A stretch of DNA of 64,000 nucleotides, taken from a bacterium (GTDB lineage Bacteria > Caldisericota > Caldisericia > Cryosericales > Cryosericaceae). The position numbers and the translations under genes are program-made. The DNA is taken from NCBI GenBank assembly GCA_021373025.1, contig JAJFTL010000022.1, positions 124,001 to 188,000 of the forward strand, in the 5' to 3' direction. A model generated the notes under the pieces. It made no database searches and was not told where the DNA came from. It was given only the letters and a program-made list of their open reading frames with translations. This document shows positions 36,701 through 44,641 of the stretch, in pieces; the first letter of the stretch is position 1; the number at the start of each line of letters is the position of its first letter.

Positions 36701-36922
36701 CGAAAAGACCATGGGTATCAGGTGACGGATCGTATCCGTCTGACAGTGACGTGCACGGATGCAGCGGTTGCCGCCGTGCTGAGCGCTGCCGCGGATGAAC
36801 TAGCACAGGAAGTTCTTGCTCGTGATGTGAGGGTAACGACTGGACCTGTCGAGAGTGACGGGGTCACGCTTGAATTGGAGGGTTCCAGAGTGGCCTGCAC
36901 TTTGGAGCTGGAGGAGCCCTAG
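33752..36922 (+). CDS. ileS: Isoleucyl-tRNA synthetase
   Basis: Charges tRNA-Ile; 1056 residues, class I. The ATP site HIGH motif is present as GVHHG in PPTANGMPGVHHGLARVFKD, and the second signature is KMSKH near residue 600. The CP1 editing domain (VWTTTPWTLPSNVALAV, GTGIVHIAPAFGEDD) is complete. The anticodon-binding domain and a long C-terminal part rich in Val and Ala follow, as in the eukaryote-like long IleRS type (no obvious C-terminal zinc knuckle). That long form is often associated with mupirocin tolerance; I infer this only from length and layout. It converges on the ThiF gene. Confidence 0.96.
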   Translation: MFNPVSPADQVVQQEVATIEFWESSHIFEKSLELSKQKKRFVFFEGPPTANGMPGVHHGLARVFKDTILRYKAGTGFYVPRKGGWDCQGLPVEIEVERRLHISGKQQIEEYGVEAFVRECQNSVFTYKAEWEKMTSRIGFWLDTEHAYATYTNDYIESVWHILKTLYDRGLLYQGHKVVPYCPRCGTALSMHEVAQGYRNVSEETVFVKFTLTSGDLVGVKALVWTTTPWTLPSNVALAVNPDVDYMVVEFGGERYLLASARLAAVFGHDAEHVKVLHSYKGSDLSGIRYDRLYDFADATPDELKRGWRIVTADFVTTTDGTGIVHIAPAFGEDDLNVGLKEGLPFVQLVDLAGRFTAEVRPWAGRDAKGSDPDIRRQLKADSKLFKTERIEHDYPFCWRCDTPLLYYAKDSWFVRTTAFKDEMIANNQKINWYPAHIKDGRFGNWLENVKDWALSRERYWGTPLPIWKCDSCGHQHAVGSIAELNAMAINPDPNLELHRPYVDKIELRCPECGGVMHRVPEVIDVWFDSGSMPYAQWHYPFENQDEFANMYPADFISEGIDQTRGWFYTLHAISTALYDQPAFKNCMVLELVLDEKGRKMSKHVGNVIDPWSILDKQGADAFRWALYTSTPPWYPRRFGPTVVADALKNFIIPLRNVYSFFVLYANIDHFDPADIQIPFDRRSELDRWLLSRFQVLVRDVRANMEVYEINPATKLIQAFVEELSNWYVRLSRRRFWKSENDTDKLSAYQTLYSVLVDLARLLMPFTPFMSEEIYQNLVRSVNSDAPLSVHFLDLPTFDEELFDGQLTASMQVVMDVVSLGRSARKQAGVKTRQPLGAVAVYVHDAEIHEAIVSHADIIRDELNVKSITEVTHASDIAEFTLRPNLPVLGRRAGKSIPLIQKALAVDAERVYAELQTSGHAVLDLDGTTFLLTSDDVISSVSGKGGLFAASAANVVVAIDPVISPELRAEWYVREVEHFVQGQRKDHGYQVTDRIRLTVTCTDAAVAAVLSAAADELAQEVLARDVRVTTGPVESDGVTLELEGSRVACTLELEEP

Positions 36923-36968
36923 AAGGCGTGGTGGCAGGAGTCAACTCTCAGGTCGCAACTTCTGCCCG

Positions 36969-37802
36969 TCAGCAGCCGTTCTGCTGAGGATCGACGTGCG
37001 TGGGCAACGGCTCGGTTATCGTCGGATGGTCTCCGCACACGGGACATGCCTGATCGCGTTCGATTGGCACAAGCTCAAAGCGGTTGTCCTCACCATCCAT
37101 CAAAAGCAGCTTTCCAGCTAGCCAGTCTCCATATCCAACAATGTATTTGATGACATTCTGTGCAAGAATAGAGCCGATGATGCCGGGAGTAGTGCCCAGA
37201 ATGCCGCGGGCTCGTTCCGTACGCTCCATTGTGAAAGTCGGCGCTTTGGGGTAGAGACAACGAAAGCAGGCGGTCTTCCGCGGAATGACCGTGAACGTCA
37301 TACCATACAAACTGCTCACTGCACCGATAAACAGTGGCTTGTCGAACAGTACTGCGGCATCGGAGATTAGATAGCGCGTGGCGTAATTATCCGTGGCATC
37401 GACGATCACGTCATACGCGTTGAACAGTGCATAAGCGTTGTCCGGATCAAGACGGGCAGGATACGCCTCGATTCGTACCTCTGGATTGAGTGTGAGCAAC
37501 CGGTCTCTGGCCAGAAGTGCTTTGGGCTGTCCGATATCTTTGGTGGAATATAGCGTCTGACGGTTGAGGTTGGACAGGCTGAGGGTGTCTCCGTCGACAA
37601 TTCCAAGTGTGCCTACACCCGCTGCTGCGAGGTAGAGAAGGATGGGCGAACCAAGCCCGCCAGCTCCCACGACAAGGATCGACGCCTGTGCCAGCTTGTG
37701 CTGTCCCGCAGCTCCTAATTGTTTCATCCACAGCTGGCGTTCATAACGGCTTTCCACAACCGTCTCGTGCGGACCGGAGCACGCTTGAGTAGACTTGTTC
37801 AC
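36969..37802 (-). CDS. ThiF/MoeB-type E1-like adenylyltransferase
   Basis: A 277-residue E1-like enzyme that should adenylate the C-terminus of a small ubiquitin-fold sulfur carrier (ThiS or MoaD type). The nucleotide site is VVGAGGLGSPILLYLAAAGVG, followed by DGDTLSLSNLNRQTLY with the key Arg. DATDNYATRYL is the central motif, and two CxxC pairs (CFRC and CPVC) bind zinc. It lacks a C-terminal rhodanese domain. No carrier protein, thiamine or molybdopterin gene is near. It overlaps the upstream carotenoid oxygenase gene by four bases, an unusual partner. Confidence 0.87.
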   Translation of the reverse strand: MNKSTQACSGPHETVVESRYERQLWMKQLGAAGQHKLAQASILVVGAGGLGSPILLYLAAAGVGTLGIVDGDTLSLSNLNRQTLYSTKDIGQPKALLARDRLLTLNPEVRIEAYPARLDPDNAYALFNAYDVIVDATDNYATRYLISDAAVLFDKPLFIGAVSSLYGMTFTVIPRKTACFRCLYPKAPTFTMERTERARGILGTTPGIIGSILAQNVIKYIVGYGDWLAGKLLLMDGEDNRFELVPIERDQACPVCGDHPTITEPLPTHVDPQQNGC

Positions 37803-39199
37803 TGCGTCACCTCTTTAGGAACGAAGATCGTATGCAGGCCAAAAGGCAGTGCATGTGGAAGCCAGGCACGTGCCACTTCAGTCAGTGTTTCTGCATCAAG
37901 AACGAGCACAAATGACCGCTTTGCTGCCACATCGAGAACAATGCTGAGGAGCCAGCCTTCTCCTTCCGGTGCTTCGATGCTGTTGGCAATGAAAGCTGGT
38001 GCACCTGGATAGCAGTTGTCACCCGACCATTGTATCAGTTCTCCTGTTGTGGAATTGGAACGGCACAGGCGATCAATGGGACGTCCTGTTCTCAGCGGTC
38101 CTGCAGAAAATAGAACGGTAGTCGGCTTCATCGAGAACCTTGAATCGACCTTCCAGAATTCGCCTGGAGGACACTTGAGAGGAAGGCACACGACGCTGCT
38201 GGTGCCAAGGTTGATGGTCAGGCGGGTCGCGAGAGGTGCCGGAAAATCACCGGATGGAACCTTCCCATGATTGAAGGCCAGAGCGTCCAGAATGCTGGGG
38301 TCTGCATATGCGGCAATATCTACGAGAAGTCGTTCTCCTTCTTCCCACGCATTGATGTGGTGCAGGACAAAAAGTGGACGCGTCGAAAGGGTTGTTGCCA
38401 GAACACCCGATTTTCGATCCAGGACGAATATACGCGTTCCCCTGCTTGCGTCCCAAACATAGTTATGCAGGTATGGACGCCTGCGCGATCGTAGAGAGCG
38501 GGGGTTAGCCGTGAAGGGACCTTCAACTAAAACGACCCAGTGTGCCGTGACACTGAAGGAGTGTATGTACCCCAGTCTTGAAGAGGCCACGGTACGAAGC
38601 TTTCTGGAAACGCCTTCGGCATCTGTAACTGTGATGATATAGCCAGAAGGGTCCCGTGCAGAGAGTGCGAGATCGAATCGTTCACCCGTATGCTCGTCGA
38701 AGAAGGGGTGTGGGGACGAAGCTAGGCAGTGACTCAGGTGTTTCCATGGTCTGGTCTCCCTCGTCGTCAGGGTGTCGGCGTCGACAATGACGCTCTGTGG
38801 CATGTCTCCAAGTGCCTCCAATGTGTGGCCACGGCTGATGATGTTCAAGTTGGCATTATCGCTGGAGCGATAGTTCATGTGACGTGGAATCGGCGAGTCA
38901 AACCCACCAGCAGCGAGGCTGTCCTTGATCAGTGCTCTGCGATACCAGGAGCTGGCGAGAAAGCGGTTGCTGAAGGTGACGTCCTGACCGCCAACCCTAA
39001 CTGCTGAAATCATGGCAAATCCATCCAGCCAATGGCCCACGGTCCGCGGGCCCATTTCGAATAGGGCCGGACCGATCTGATACATTGTTCCGCAGAGAGT
39101 TTCGGGGATGGTACCTGACAGCTCAAGCGGGGCATTCGATACCTCTTCGTGGAGGGAGGTAAAACCGAGACTCCATTTGGGTATTGACAGCGTGTTCAT
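37799..39199 (-). CDS. Carotenoid cleavage oxygenase (RPE65 family)
   Basis: Non-heme iron oxygenase of about 466 residues that should cleave a polyene or related alkene using O2. The four iron-binding histidines appear to be in place: SPHPFFDEHTGE, YIHSFSVTAHWVVLVEGP, FVLHHINAWEEG and LPFGLHTIFVP. The N-terminal GTMYQIGPALFEMG matches the family GxxxRxGP region with Tyr-Gln in place of the usual residues. The start is ATG 39199, six bases after a TATCAT box; a frame extension upstream covers the promoter. No carotenoid synthesis gene lies in the window, so the substrate is unknown. Confidence 0.85.
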   Translation of the reverse strand: MNTLSIPKWSLGFTSLHEEVSNAPLELSGTIPETLCGTMYQIGPALFEMGPRTVGHWLDGFAMISAVRVGGQDVTFSNRFLASSWYRRALIKDSLAAGGFDSPIPRHMNYRSSDNANLNIISRGHTLEALGDMPQSVIVDADTLTTRETRPWKHLSHCLASSPHPFFDEHTGERFDLALSARDPSGYIITVTDAEGVSRKLRTVASSRLGYIHSFSVTAHWVVLVEGPFTANPRSLRSRRRPYLHNYVWDASRGTRIFVLDRKSGVLATTLSTRPLFVLHHINAWEEGERLLVDIAAYADPSILDALAFNHGKVPSGDFPAPLATRLTINLGTSSVVCLPLKCPPGEFWKVDSRFSMKPTTVLFSAGPLRTGRPIDRLCRSNSTTGELIQWSGDNCYPGAPAFIANSIEAPEGEGWLLSIVLDVAAKRSFVLVLDAETLTEVARAWLPHALPFGLHTIFVPKEVTQ

Positions 39200-39234
39200 A
39201 AGGTCATGATATGTCAGGCAAATCAATGGCACAA
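39197..39234 (-). promoter_or_regulatory. Leaderless promoter of the carotenoid oxygenase-ThiF unit
   Basis: Minus strand: TTGTGC (39229-39234), 17 bases, TATCAT (39206-39211), six bases to ATG 39199. No Shine-Dalgarno site. Confidence 0.6.
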
Positions 39235-39265
39235 CAAGGCCGTAGTTCCACCATGCTTGTACTGC

Positions 39266-39356
39266 TGGCGGAGAGGGTGGGATTTGAACCCACGAACGAG
39301 GAAACCCCGTTACCTGCTTTCGAGGCAGGCGCTTTCAACCGCTCAGCCACCTCTCC
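39266..39356 (-). tRNA. tRNA-Ser (anticodon CGA)
   Basis: Class II tRNA of 91 nt with acceptor GGAGAGG, anticodon stem CCTGC/GCAGG around loop CTCGAAA (anticodon CGA, reads UCG), long variable arm, T-loop TTCAAAT and encoded CCA. Its first 14 bases are also the last codons and stop of tadA on the same strand. Confidence 0.96.
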
Positions 39357-39813
39357 TTGTAGATCTGACCCGTGCGAAAAATTCTTGCAGGATTGCTTTG
39401 GCATCAGCGCCCAACACCCCGGCAACGACTTCAGGAGCATACCCGAAGATTGGCCTCGTAAGCATATTGCCATTGCTGCCCACTGCCCCATTGTCAAAAT
39501 CATACGCTCCAAACACGACACGATCGACCCTGGCAAGAGCAATTGCTGCCGCACACATTGGACACGGCTCAAGCGTAACGTACACTGTGCACGCGTTCAG
39601 TCGCCAATCGTGTAGACGTTGAGCGCTGGCGCGCAACGCGAGCATCTCCGCATGAGCCGTCGGATCGTTCCTCTGCTCTCGCATATTGTGTGCAAGAGCC
39701 AGGATCTCGCCGCCCTTTGTAACAACGCACCCCACTGGAATCTCGCCTTCTTGAAGCGCACGTCTCGCCTCGTCGAGAGCACGAAGCATATAATCCGTAT
39801 CAGCAGAAGCCAT
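39343..39813 (-). CDS. tadA: tRNA-specific adenosine deaminase
   Basis: Deaminates A34 of tRNA-Arg(ACG) to inosine so that one tRNA reads CGU, CGC and CGA. It has 156 residues, the normal length. The zinc and catalytic motifs are HAEMLALRAS (His and the proton-shuttling Glu) and PCPMCAAAIALARV. The ATG is only eight bases after the CCA of tRNA-Arg(ACG), its own substrate, and there is no Shine-Dalgarno site. The last 14 bases lie inside tRNA-Ser(CGA). It is therefore expressed from a tRNA-mRNA-tRNA transcript, and cleavage of the downstream tRNA 5' end would remove its stop codon. Confidence 0.95.
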   Translation of the reverse strand: MASADTDYMLRALDEARRALQEGEIPVGCVVTKGGEILALAHNMREQRNDPTAHAEMLALRASAQRLHDWRLNACTVYVTLEPCPMCAAAIALARVDRVVFGAYDFDNGAVGSNGNMLTRPIFGYAPEVVAGVLGADAKAILQEFFARVRSTRRGG

Positions 39814-39821
39814 GTCAGGAA

Positions 39822-39898
39822 TGGTGCGCCCGACAGGAATCGAACCTGTAACCTACGGTTCCGTAGACCGTCACTCTATCCAGTTGAGCTACGGGCGC
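39822..39898 (-). tRNA. tRNA-Arg (anticodon ACG)
   Basis: A 77-nt tRNA: acceptor GCGCCCG/CGGGCGC, anticodon stem ACGGT/ACCGT around loop CTACGGA (anticodon ACG, to be edited to ICG), T-loop TTCGATT, encoded CCA. It is the standard substrate of TadA, whose gene starts eight bases downstream on the same strand. Confidence 0.97.
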
Positions 39899-39907
39899 AC
39901 AACGATG

Positions 39908-39935
39908 ATTGTATTCCATTTTCTCCAGTTAGCAA
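39908..39935 (-). promoter_or_regulatory. Promoter of the tRNA-Arg(ACG)-tadA-tRNA-Ser unit
   Basis: Minus strand: TTGCTA (39930-39935), 16 bases, TACAAT (39908-39913), nine bases before the mature tRNA 5' end. It faces away from the promoter of the flavoprotein gene. Confidence 0.62.
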
Positions 39936-39987
39936 GAAGAATAGAGCAATTCTCAGGCCAGCGTGGCCGTGGAGATGCACACAATTC

Positions 39988-40009
39988 TGGTATAATCAAC
40001 CTGCGCATG
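39988..40009 (+). promoter_or_regulatory. Extended -10, short-leader promoter of the flavoprotein gene
   Basis: TGGTATAAT (TATAAT at 39991-39996) is an extended -10 with no good -35. It lies ten bases before ATG 40007, so the leader would be about three or four bases. Confidence 0.52.
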
Positions 40010-41287
40010 AAGACAAGAGCTGACATTTGTATCATAGGTGGTGGTGCTGCCGGGATACTTGCCGGATTGTCTGCAGCACGGCGCCTCAGAGCACTGGAGT
40101 ACCCTGGGTCGACGATCATTCTCGAGCGCAATCGGCAGCTTGGGAGAAAACTGACTATCACTGGCAAGGGAAGGGCAAACGTAACGAATGCACGTACCAT
40201 CGATGAGTTTGTTGAAGCGTTCGGATCTTCGGGAAGATTCCTGTATCCTGCTTTCAAGTCGTTTTTCTCTGACGATCTCGGTGCGCTGCTGAGGGAGGCT
40301 CATCTGGAGCTCAAGACCGAGAGAGGGGGCCGCGTGTTTCCTGTCACTGGCCGAGCAGAGGATGTCGTTCAGGCTCTGGGATTGCTGCTCGCACGAGAGG
40401 CCGTTGACATGTCGTATGGAGCCAGAGTGCGGTCTGTCAGTGCCGATGCCGGCAAGTGGAAAATCGGAGTTGAATCCAGCGGATTCGTTGAGTGCTCTGC
40501 GGTCATCATGGCCACAGGAGGGAAATCGTATCCTGGCACTGGATCGACGGGAGACGGTTACCAATTTCTGGAGCACCTCGGCCATCATGCTAGTCGGCTC
40601 ACTCCTGGCCTCGTCTCACTGCACTATGCGGACCAGTGGCTAAGAGAGTTGGCAGGGGTTTCGCTTGAGGGGGTTGCTGTGGAAGCATGGAGCGGTTCCA
40701 GATGCCTGGATCGGCGACAGGGAGAGGTTATGATCACAGATCGAGGCATTGGAGGCCCTGCTGTCCTGTCTCTGAGCTTGGCAGTTACCCGTGCATTGGC
40801 TGAGGGAAAAGAAGTAGTTCTTCGCCTGGATTTGAGACCCGGGAAGACGTTTGATGCAGTGCTTCATGCCATTGAAGCCTGCGGCAATGCGGACGAAATC
40901 CGCCTGTGGCTGTTGAGATTTGTTCCTAGGAGGATGGCCGTCGGGCTGATACGTATGTGGGGCATTGAAGGAATGGACAGGGTGCCGCTGTCCAAGAAGA
41001 AACTGGCGGCAATCGCAAGCTCGATTAAAGGCATGGAGCTGGTCTGTACCGGGGCTGATCCTCTTTCGTCGGCGATCGTCACGCAGGGCGGCATTCTCCT
41101 CCAGGAGGTTGATCCAAGGACGATGGCATCAAGGCTGATGCCGGGGTTGTTCATCGCAGGCGAGCTGCTTGACCTCCAGGCCATTACGGGTGGATACAAC
41201 CTTCAGGCAGCGTTCTCCACTGGCTTCCTGGCGGGAGAGTGTGCAGCTGAATACGTTGCCAAATCGGCGAATAGCGATAGACTCTAA
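40007..41287 (+). CDS. BaiN/HI0933-family FAD-dependent oxidoreductase
   Basis: Flavoprotein of 426 residues. The N-terminal dinucleotide-binding motif [20 protein letters not shown], the [16 protein letters not shown] block, [19 protein letters not shown] and the C-terminal [27 protein letters not shown] identify the family. Its biological substrate is not established; one member has been linked to bile-acid reduction. I set the start at ATG 40007 ([12 protein letters not shown]), since the longer frame runs back through the tRNA-Arg gene. It leads the plus-strand pdxST-ruv unit, 17 bases before pdxS. Confidence 0.88.
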   Translation: MKTRADICIIGGGAAGILAGLSAARRLRALEYPGSTIILERNRQLGRKLTITGKGRANVTNARTIDEFVEAFGSSGRFLYPAFKSFFSDDLGALLREAHLELKTERGGRVFPVTGRAEDVVQALGLLLAREAVDMSYGARVRSVSADAGKWKIGVESSGFVECSAVIMATGGKSYPGTGSTGDGYQFLEHLGHHASRLTPGLVSLHYADQWLRELAGVSLEGVAVEAWSGSRCLDRRQGEVMITDRGIGGPAVLSLSLAVTRALAEGKEVVLRLDLRPGKTFDAVLHAIEACGNADEIRLWLLRFVPRRMAVGLIRMWGIEGMDRVPLSKKKLAAIASSIKGMELVCTGADPLSSAIVTQGGILLQEVDPRTMASRLMPGLFIAGELLDLQAITGGYNLQAAFSTGFLAGECAAEYVAKSANSDRL

Positions 41288-41304
41288 GACGAGGTGATGA
41301 GAAC

Positions 41305-42189
41305 ATGGCGGAAATCGGTACCACAAGAATAAAGCGGGGATTGGCGGAAATGTTCAAGGGTGGCGTTATTATGGATGTGACCACGGTCGACCAGGCGAGG
41401 ATAGCCGAAGAAGCTGGTGCCGTGTCTGTCATGGCTCTTGAGCGAATTCCTGCCGATATTCGCAAGGAAGGCGGTGTTGCAAGGGCTGCCGATCCTGGGC
41501 TGGTCGAACAGATTATGGAAGCTGTCTCGATTCCAGTTATGGCAAAGGTGAGAATCGGGCATATTTCCGAGGCACGCATACTGGAGCACATGGGCGTTGA
41601 TTTTATTGACGAGAGCGAGGTTCTCACGCCGGCTGATGTCGTCTATCACATCGACAAGTGGCAATTCAAGATTCCATTTGTCTGCGGTGCCCGTAATTTG
41701 GGGGAAGCTTTGCGACGCATTAGCGAAGGAGCCGCAATGATACGAACCAAGGGCGAGCCAGGCACAGGAGATGTTTCAGAGGCAGTAACTCACATGCGGG
41801 TACTCATGAACGAGATCCGCAAGGTACAATCGATGCCTGAGGACGAACTTGTCGTCGAGGCAAAGGATCTTGGCGTCAATGTTGACCTACTGCGTGAAGT
41901 GCGTACGCTGGGCCGGCTTCCTGTGGTCAATTTTGCAGCCGGCGGGATAGCAACGCCAGCCGATGCAGCACTGATGATGACTCTTGGTGCTGATGGAGTG
42001 TTTGTGGGCTCAGGTATCTTCAAGAGTGCTGATCCTCTGCCGCGGGCAAAGGCTATTGTCGCTGCGACTACCTATTGGGATGATCCGAAAGTGCTGTTTG
42101 AGGTCAGCAAGGGCTTGAAGGAAGGCATGTCAGGCATCGATGCCCGTACTCTGGTCGAGCTGGACAAGATGCAGGTAAGGGATAGTTAA
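41305..42189 (+). CDS. pdxS: Pyridoxal 5'-phosphate synthase, PdxS subunit
   Basis: Lyase subunit that builds PLP from ribose-5-phosphate, glyceraldehyde-3-phosphate and ammonia. It has 294 residues. [39 protein letters not shown] (catalytic Lys), [13 protein letters not shown] and [15 protein letters not shown] are diagnostic. GAGGTGA precedes the start. PdxT follows two bases after the stop, forming the usual subunit pair; the aminotransferase elsewhere in the window is one PLP consumer. Confidence 0.97.
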   Translation: MAEIGTTRIKRGLAEMFKGGVIMDVTTVDQARIAEEAGAVSVMALERIPADIRKEGGVARAADPGLVEQIMEAVSIPVMAKVRIGHISEARILEHMGVDFIDESEVLTPADVVYHIDKWQFKIPFVCGARNLGEALRRISEGAAMIRTKGEPGTGDVSEAVTHMRVLMNEIRKVQSMPEDELVVEAKDLGVNVDLLREVRTLGRLPVVNFAAGGIATPADAALMMTLGADGVFVGSGIFKSADPLPRAKAIVAATTYWDDPKVLFEVSKGLKEGMSGIDARTLVELDKMQVRDS

Positions 42190-42191
42190 GC

Positions 42192-42782
42192 GTGACCATC
42201 GGTGTACTTGCCCTTCAGGGCGATTTTCGAGAACACATGAATATGATCCGATCTCTCGGCGTTCAGGTACAGCTGGTTCGCTTTCCGGAGGAAGTAGCTC
42301 TGGTGAATGGGCTGATCATTCCAGGAGGAGAGAGTACCACTATTGGTAAGCTCATGGTGAAGTATGGACTGGATAAGGCCATTATTGAGCGCTTTACGGC
42401 TGGCCGGCTTGCACTTTATGGGACATGCGCGGGCATGATTGTGCTCGCTCGGAATATCGAGGGGAATGAAAGTCAGCCTCATCTTGGATTGCTGGACGTT
42501 ACTGTGCGTAGAAATGCGTTCGGGCGTCAGAAGGAATCAAGCGAGGAGGACCTCGACGTTGAAGGCTTGGATACGCCATTTCACGCACTGTTCATAAGGG
42601 GGCCGGTCATTGTACGCACGGGGCCTTCGGTGAAGGTGTTGGCCAAAGTTGCGGAAGGTCCTGTGTACGTTCAGCAGGGCATGCTTCTTGCATCGTCCTT
42701 CCACCCGGAGCTTGGGCGTGACACCAGAGTCCATCAACGTTTTGTACGATTATCGGAACAGAGCCTAAATCAGGAGGTCTAG
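42192..42782 (+). CDS. pdxT: Pyridoxal 5'-phosphate synthase glutaminase, PdxT subunit
   Basis: Releases ammonia from glutamine and channels it to PdxS. It has 196 residues and a GTG start. GVLALQGDFREHMNMI opens the chain, LIIPGGESTTIG is the oxyanion region, ALYGTCAGMIVLA carries the nucleophilic Cys, and SSFHPELGRDTRVH supplies the His-Glu pair. It is adjacent to pdxS and overlaps the ribosome site of the next gene (AGGAGG at its 3' end). Confidence 0.96.
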   Translation: MTIGVLALQGDFREHMNMIRSLGVQVQLVRFPEEVALVNGLIIPGGESTTIGKLMVKYGLDKAIIERFTAGRLALYGTCAGMIVLARNIEGNESQPHLGLLDVTVRRNAFGRQKESSEEDLDVEGLDTPFHALFIRGPVIVRTGPSVKVLAKVAEGPVYVQQGMLLASSFHPELGRDTRVHQRFVRLSEQSLNQEV

Positions 42783-43538
42783 ATGTCCGGGCATTCCAAG
42801 TGGCACAATATTCAAGCTAAGAAGGGCGTAGAAGACGCCAAGCGCGGTCGCGCTTTTACGAAGATCACTCGCGAGATCATTATTGCGGCGAAGGCAGGTG
42901 GAGGAAATCCCGAAACGAATACGCGTCTCAGGGCGGCAGTCGAGAAGGCCAAGTCTGCAGGAATGCCCAATGACAATGTCAAGAAGGCAATCATGCGCGG
43001 CACGGGTGAGATGGAGGGTGTCAGCTACGAAGAGACCACCTATGAAGGGTATGGTCCAAATGGAACTGCCTTCATCATCATGGCTTCTACGGACAACAAG
43101 AATCGGACGACATCGGAAATCAGGCGAATCCTCTCCCAGCATGGTGGTGCGCTAGGCGAGAACGGTTCGGTCAGTTGGGGTTTTGAGCGCAAGGGGGCGC
43201 TTGAGATCGATCCTGGAGATAGGTCGTATGATGACCTGTTCATGATAGCCGTTGACAGTGGTGCAGAGGACCTGAAGCAGGATGACGAAACGATGACTGT
43301 CATTACTGGTCCGGAAGATGTCTACAAGGTGCGTCAGGCTCTCGAAACAGCTGGAATCGTCGTGAAATCAGCATCCCTTGTGATGGTTCCTAAAACGCTG
43401 GTTCCAGTCACCATCGAGGACGCGCGAAAGATCGCGCGTCTGGAAGAGGCGCTTGATGAGCACGATGATGTCAGCGACTACTTTTCCAACTATGAGATGA
43501 GTGACGAAGTCATCAAGCAGCTGGAGCAGGAAAGCTAG
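42783..43538 (+). CDS. YebC/PmpR-family protein
   Basis: A 251-residue member of the YebC/TACO1 family, whose members act as DNA-binding regulators or as translation factors easing ribosome stalling. SGHSKWHNIQAKKGVEDAKRG at the N-terminus, YEGYGPNGTAFI and GGALGENGSVSWGFERKG are conserved landmarks. AGGAGG ends six bases before the ATG. It lies just upstream of ruvC, the classical position, and is presumably co-expressed with the resolvase genes. Confidence 0.95.
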   Translation: MSGHSKWHNIQAKKGVEDAKRGRAFTKITREIIIAAKAGGGNPETNTRLRAAVEKAKSAGMPNDNVKKAIMRGTGEMEGVSYEETTYEGYGPNGTAFIIMASTDNKNRTTSEIRRILSQHGGALGENGSVSWGFERKGALEIDPGDRSYDDLFMIAVDSGAEDLKQDDETMTVITGPEDVYKVRQALETAGIVVKSASLVMVPKTLVPVTIEDARKIARLEEALDEHDDVSDYFSNYEMSDEVIKQLEQES

Positions 43539-43545
43539 CGAACCT

Positions 43546-44061
43546 ATGCGTACACTGGGAATTGATCCCGGTCTGGCCCGCATTGGCTACGGTGTTGTCT
43601 CTTCGGATGGTGACACCGTAGCCCTTCTTGACTATGGCTGTCTGGAAACATATCCTGATACACCTTATCCGGACAGACTGAAGTATATTTACGACGGGGT
43701 GCGCCGTCTGGTTCACAGATACAAGCCTGATGCAGTGGCGCTGGAGTCCCTGTTCTTCTTTCGGAACGCTCGGACAGTGATGAAGGTGAGTGAAGCACGC
43801 GGGGTGATTGTTCTGGCGGTTGGTTCGTGTCATGTCCCGGCATTCGAGTACACGCCTCAGCAGGTGAAACAGGCTGTTTCATCGTATGGTATGGAGACCA
43901 AGAAAAATGTGGAGATAGCAGTGCGCCAGATTTTCGGGATCGAAGAACATATCACCCCCGATGATACTGCAGATGCCATCGCTATTGCGCTCTGCCACTC
44001 TTTCACAGGGCCCTACCGTTTGGCAGTTCTCACAGGAGAGACGGATGATAGCCCTGGTTAG
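43546..44061 (+). CDS. ruvC: Holliday junction resolvase
   Basis: Endonuclease that cuts Holliday junctions symmetrically. It has 171 residues. The catalytic acids are in LGIDPGLARIGYG, ALESLFFFRN and DDTADAIAIALCH. The expected junction-binding region KQAVSSYGMETKKNVEI is present. I start it at ATG 43546, seven bases after the yebC stop; an earlier frame lies inside yebC. It overlaps ruvA by 17 bases. Confidence 0.95.
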   Translation: MRTLGIDPGLARIGYGVVSSDGDTVALLDYGCLETYPDTPYPDRLKYIYDGVRRLVHRYKPDAVALESLFFFRNARTVMKVSEARGVIVLAVGSCHVPAFEYTPQQVKQAVSSYGMETKKNVEIAVRQIFGIEEHITPDDTADAIAIALCHSFTGPYRLAVLTGETDDSPG

Positions 44062-44638
44062 GGGGACCATTCATCGAAGGTCGGATACGGCAGTCATCGT
44101 GCTCGTCGGTGACATCGGCTATGAAGTGAGAGTGATTGATCCGGCAAGCTTCGAAATAGGCGAGGAAGTGGAATTGGAGACATACCACGTCGTCAAGGAG
44201 GATCGTCAGGAATTGTACGGTTTTGTGGAACGTCTCGATTATGAGGTGTTTACAGATCTTGTCGAACACGTTCCCGGCGTCGGTGCCAAAACTGCATTGA
44301 ACTTATTGCGCAACGTTTCTGCATCTCGTCTTGTCGAGGCGGTTCGAGAACAGAATATAGGGTTGCTGACTTCTGCAGCTGGCGTGGGAAAGAAGAATGC
44401 GGAGCGTATCCTCGTGGAGCTGCGGCCAATTGTTAATCGAAAGTATGCCGATCTTCTTGAGGTGGGTGATCACGCTGCTGGTGAGCCAGCAGTCTTGGTC
44501 GAGGTGGAAATGGCGCTTCGCTCACTTGGCTATTCACAACGGGAAATCAGCAGCGCATTGCGCGAGCTTGGACCACCGAAGGATCGCTCAGCCGAGCAAC
44601 TTGTCAGCGACGCTTTGCAGTACCTGTCGAGGAAATAG
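44045..44638 (+). CDS. ruvA: Holliday junction branch migration protein RuvA
   Basis: Tetrameric junction-binding subunit, 197 residues. The N-terminal OB fold (MIALVRGTIHRRSDTAVIV) is followed by helix-hairpin-helix motifs (LVEHVPGVGAKTALNLL, SAAGVGKKNAERILVEL) and the flexible-linked C-terminal domain III that contacts RuvB (LRSLGYSQREISSAL). AGGAG precedes ATG 44045, inside the end of ruvC. The ruvCAB order is contiguous. Confidence 0.95.
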   Translation: MIALVRGTIHRRSDTAVIVLVGDIGYEVRVIDPASFEIGEEVELETYHVVKEDRQELYGFVERLDYEVFTDLVEHVPGVGAKTALNLLRNVSASRLVEAVREQNIGLLTSAAGVGKKNAERILVELRPIVNRKYADLLEVGDHAAGEPAVLVEVEMALRSLGYSQREISSALRELGPPKDRSAEQLVSDALQYLSRK

Positions 44639-44641
44639 GTG

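Noticed and set aside
39812-40006. Upstream extension of the BaiN-like frame
   Set aside because: It overlaps tRNA-Arg(ACG) antisense and the promoter; the dinucleotide-binding fold begins right after ATG 40007.
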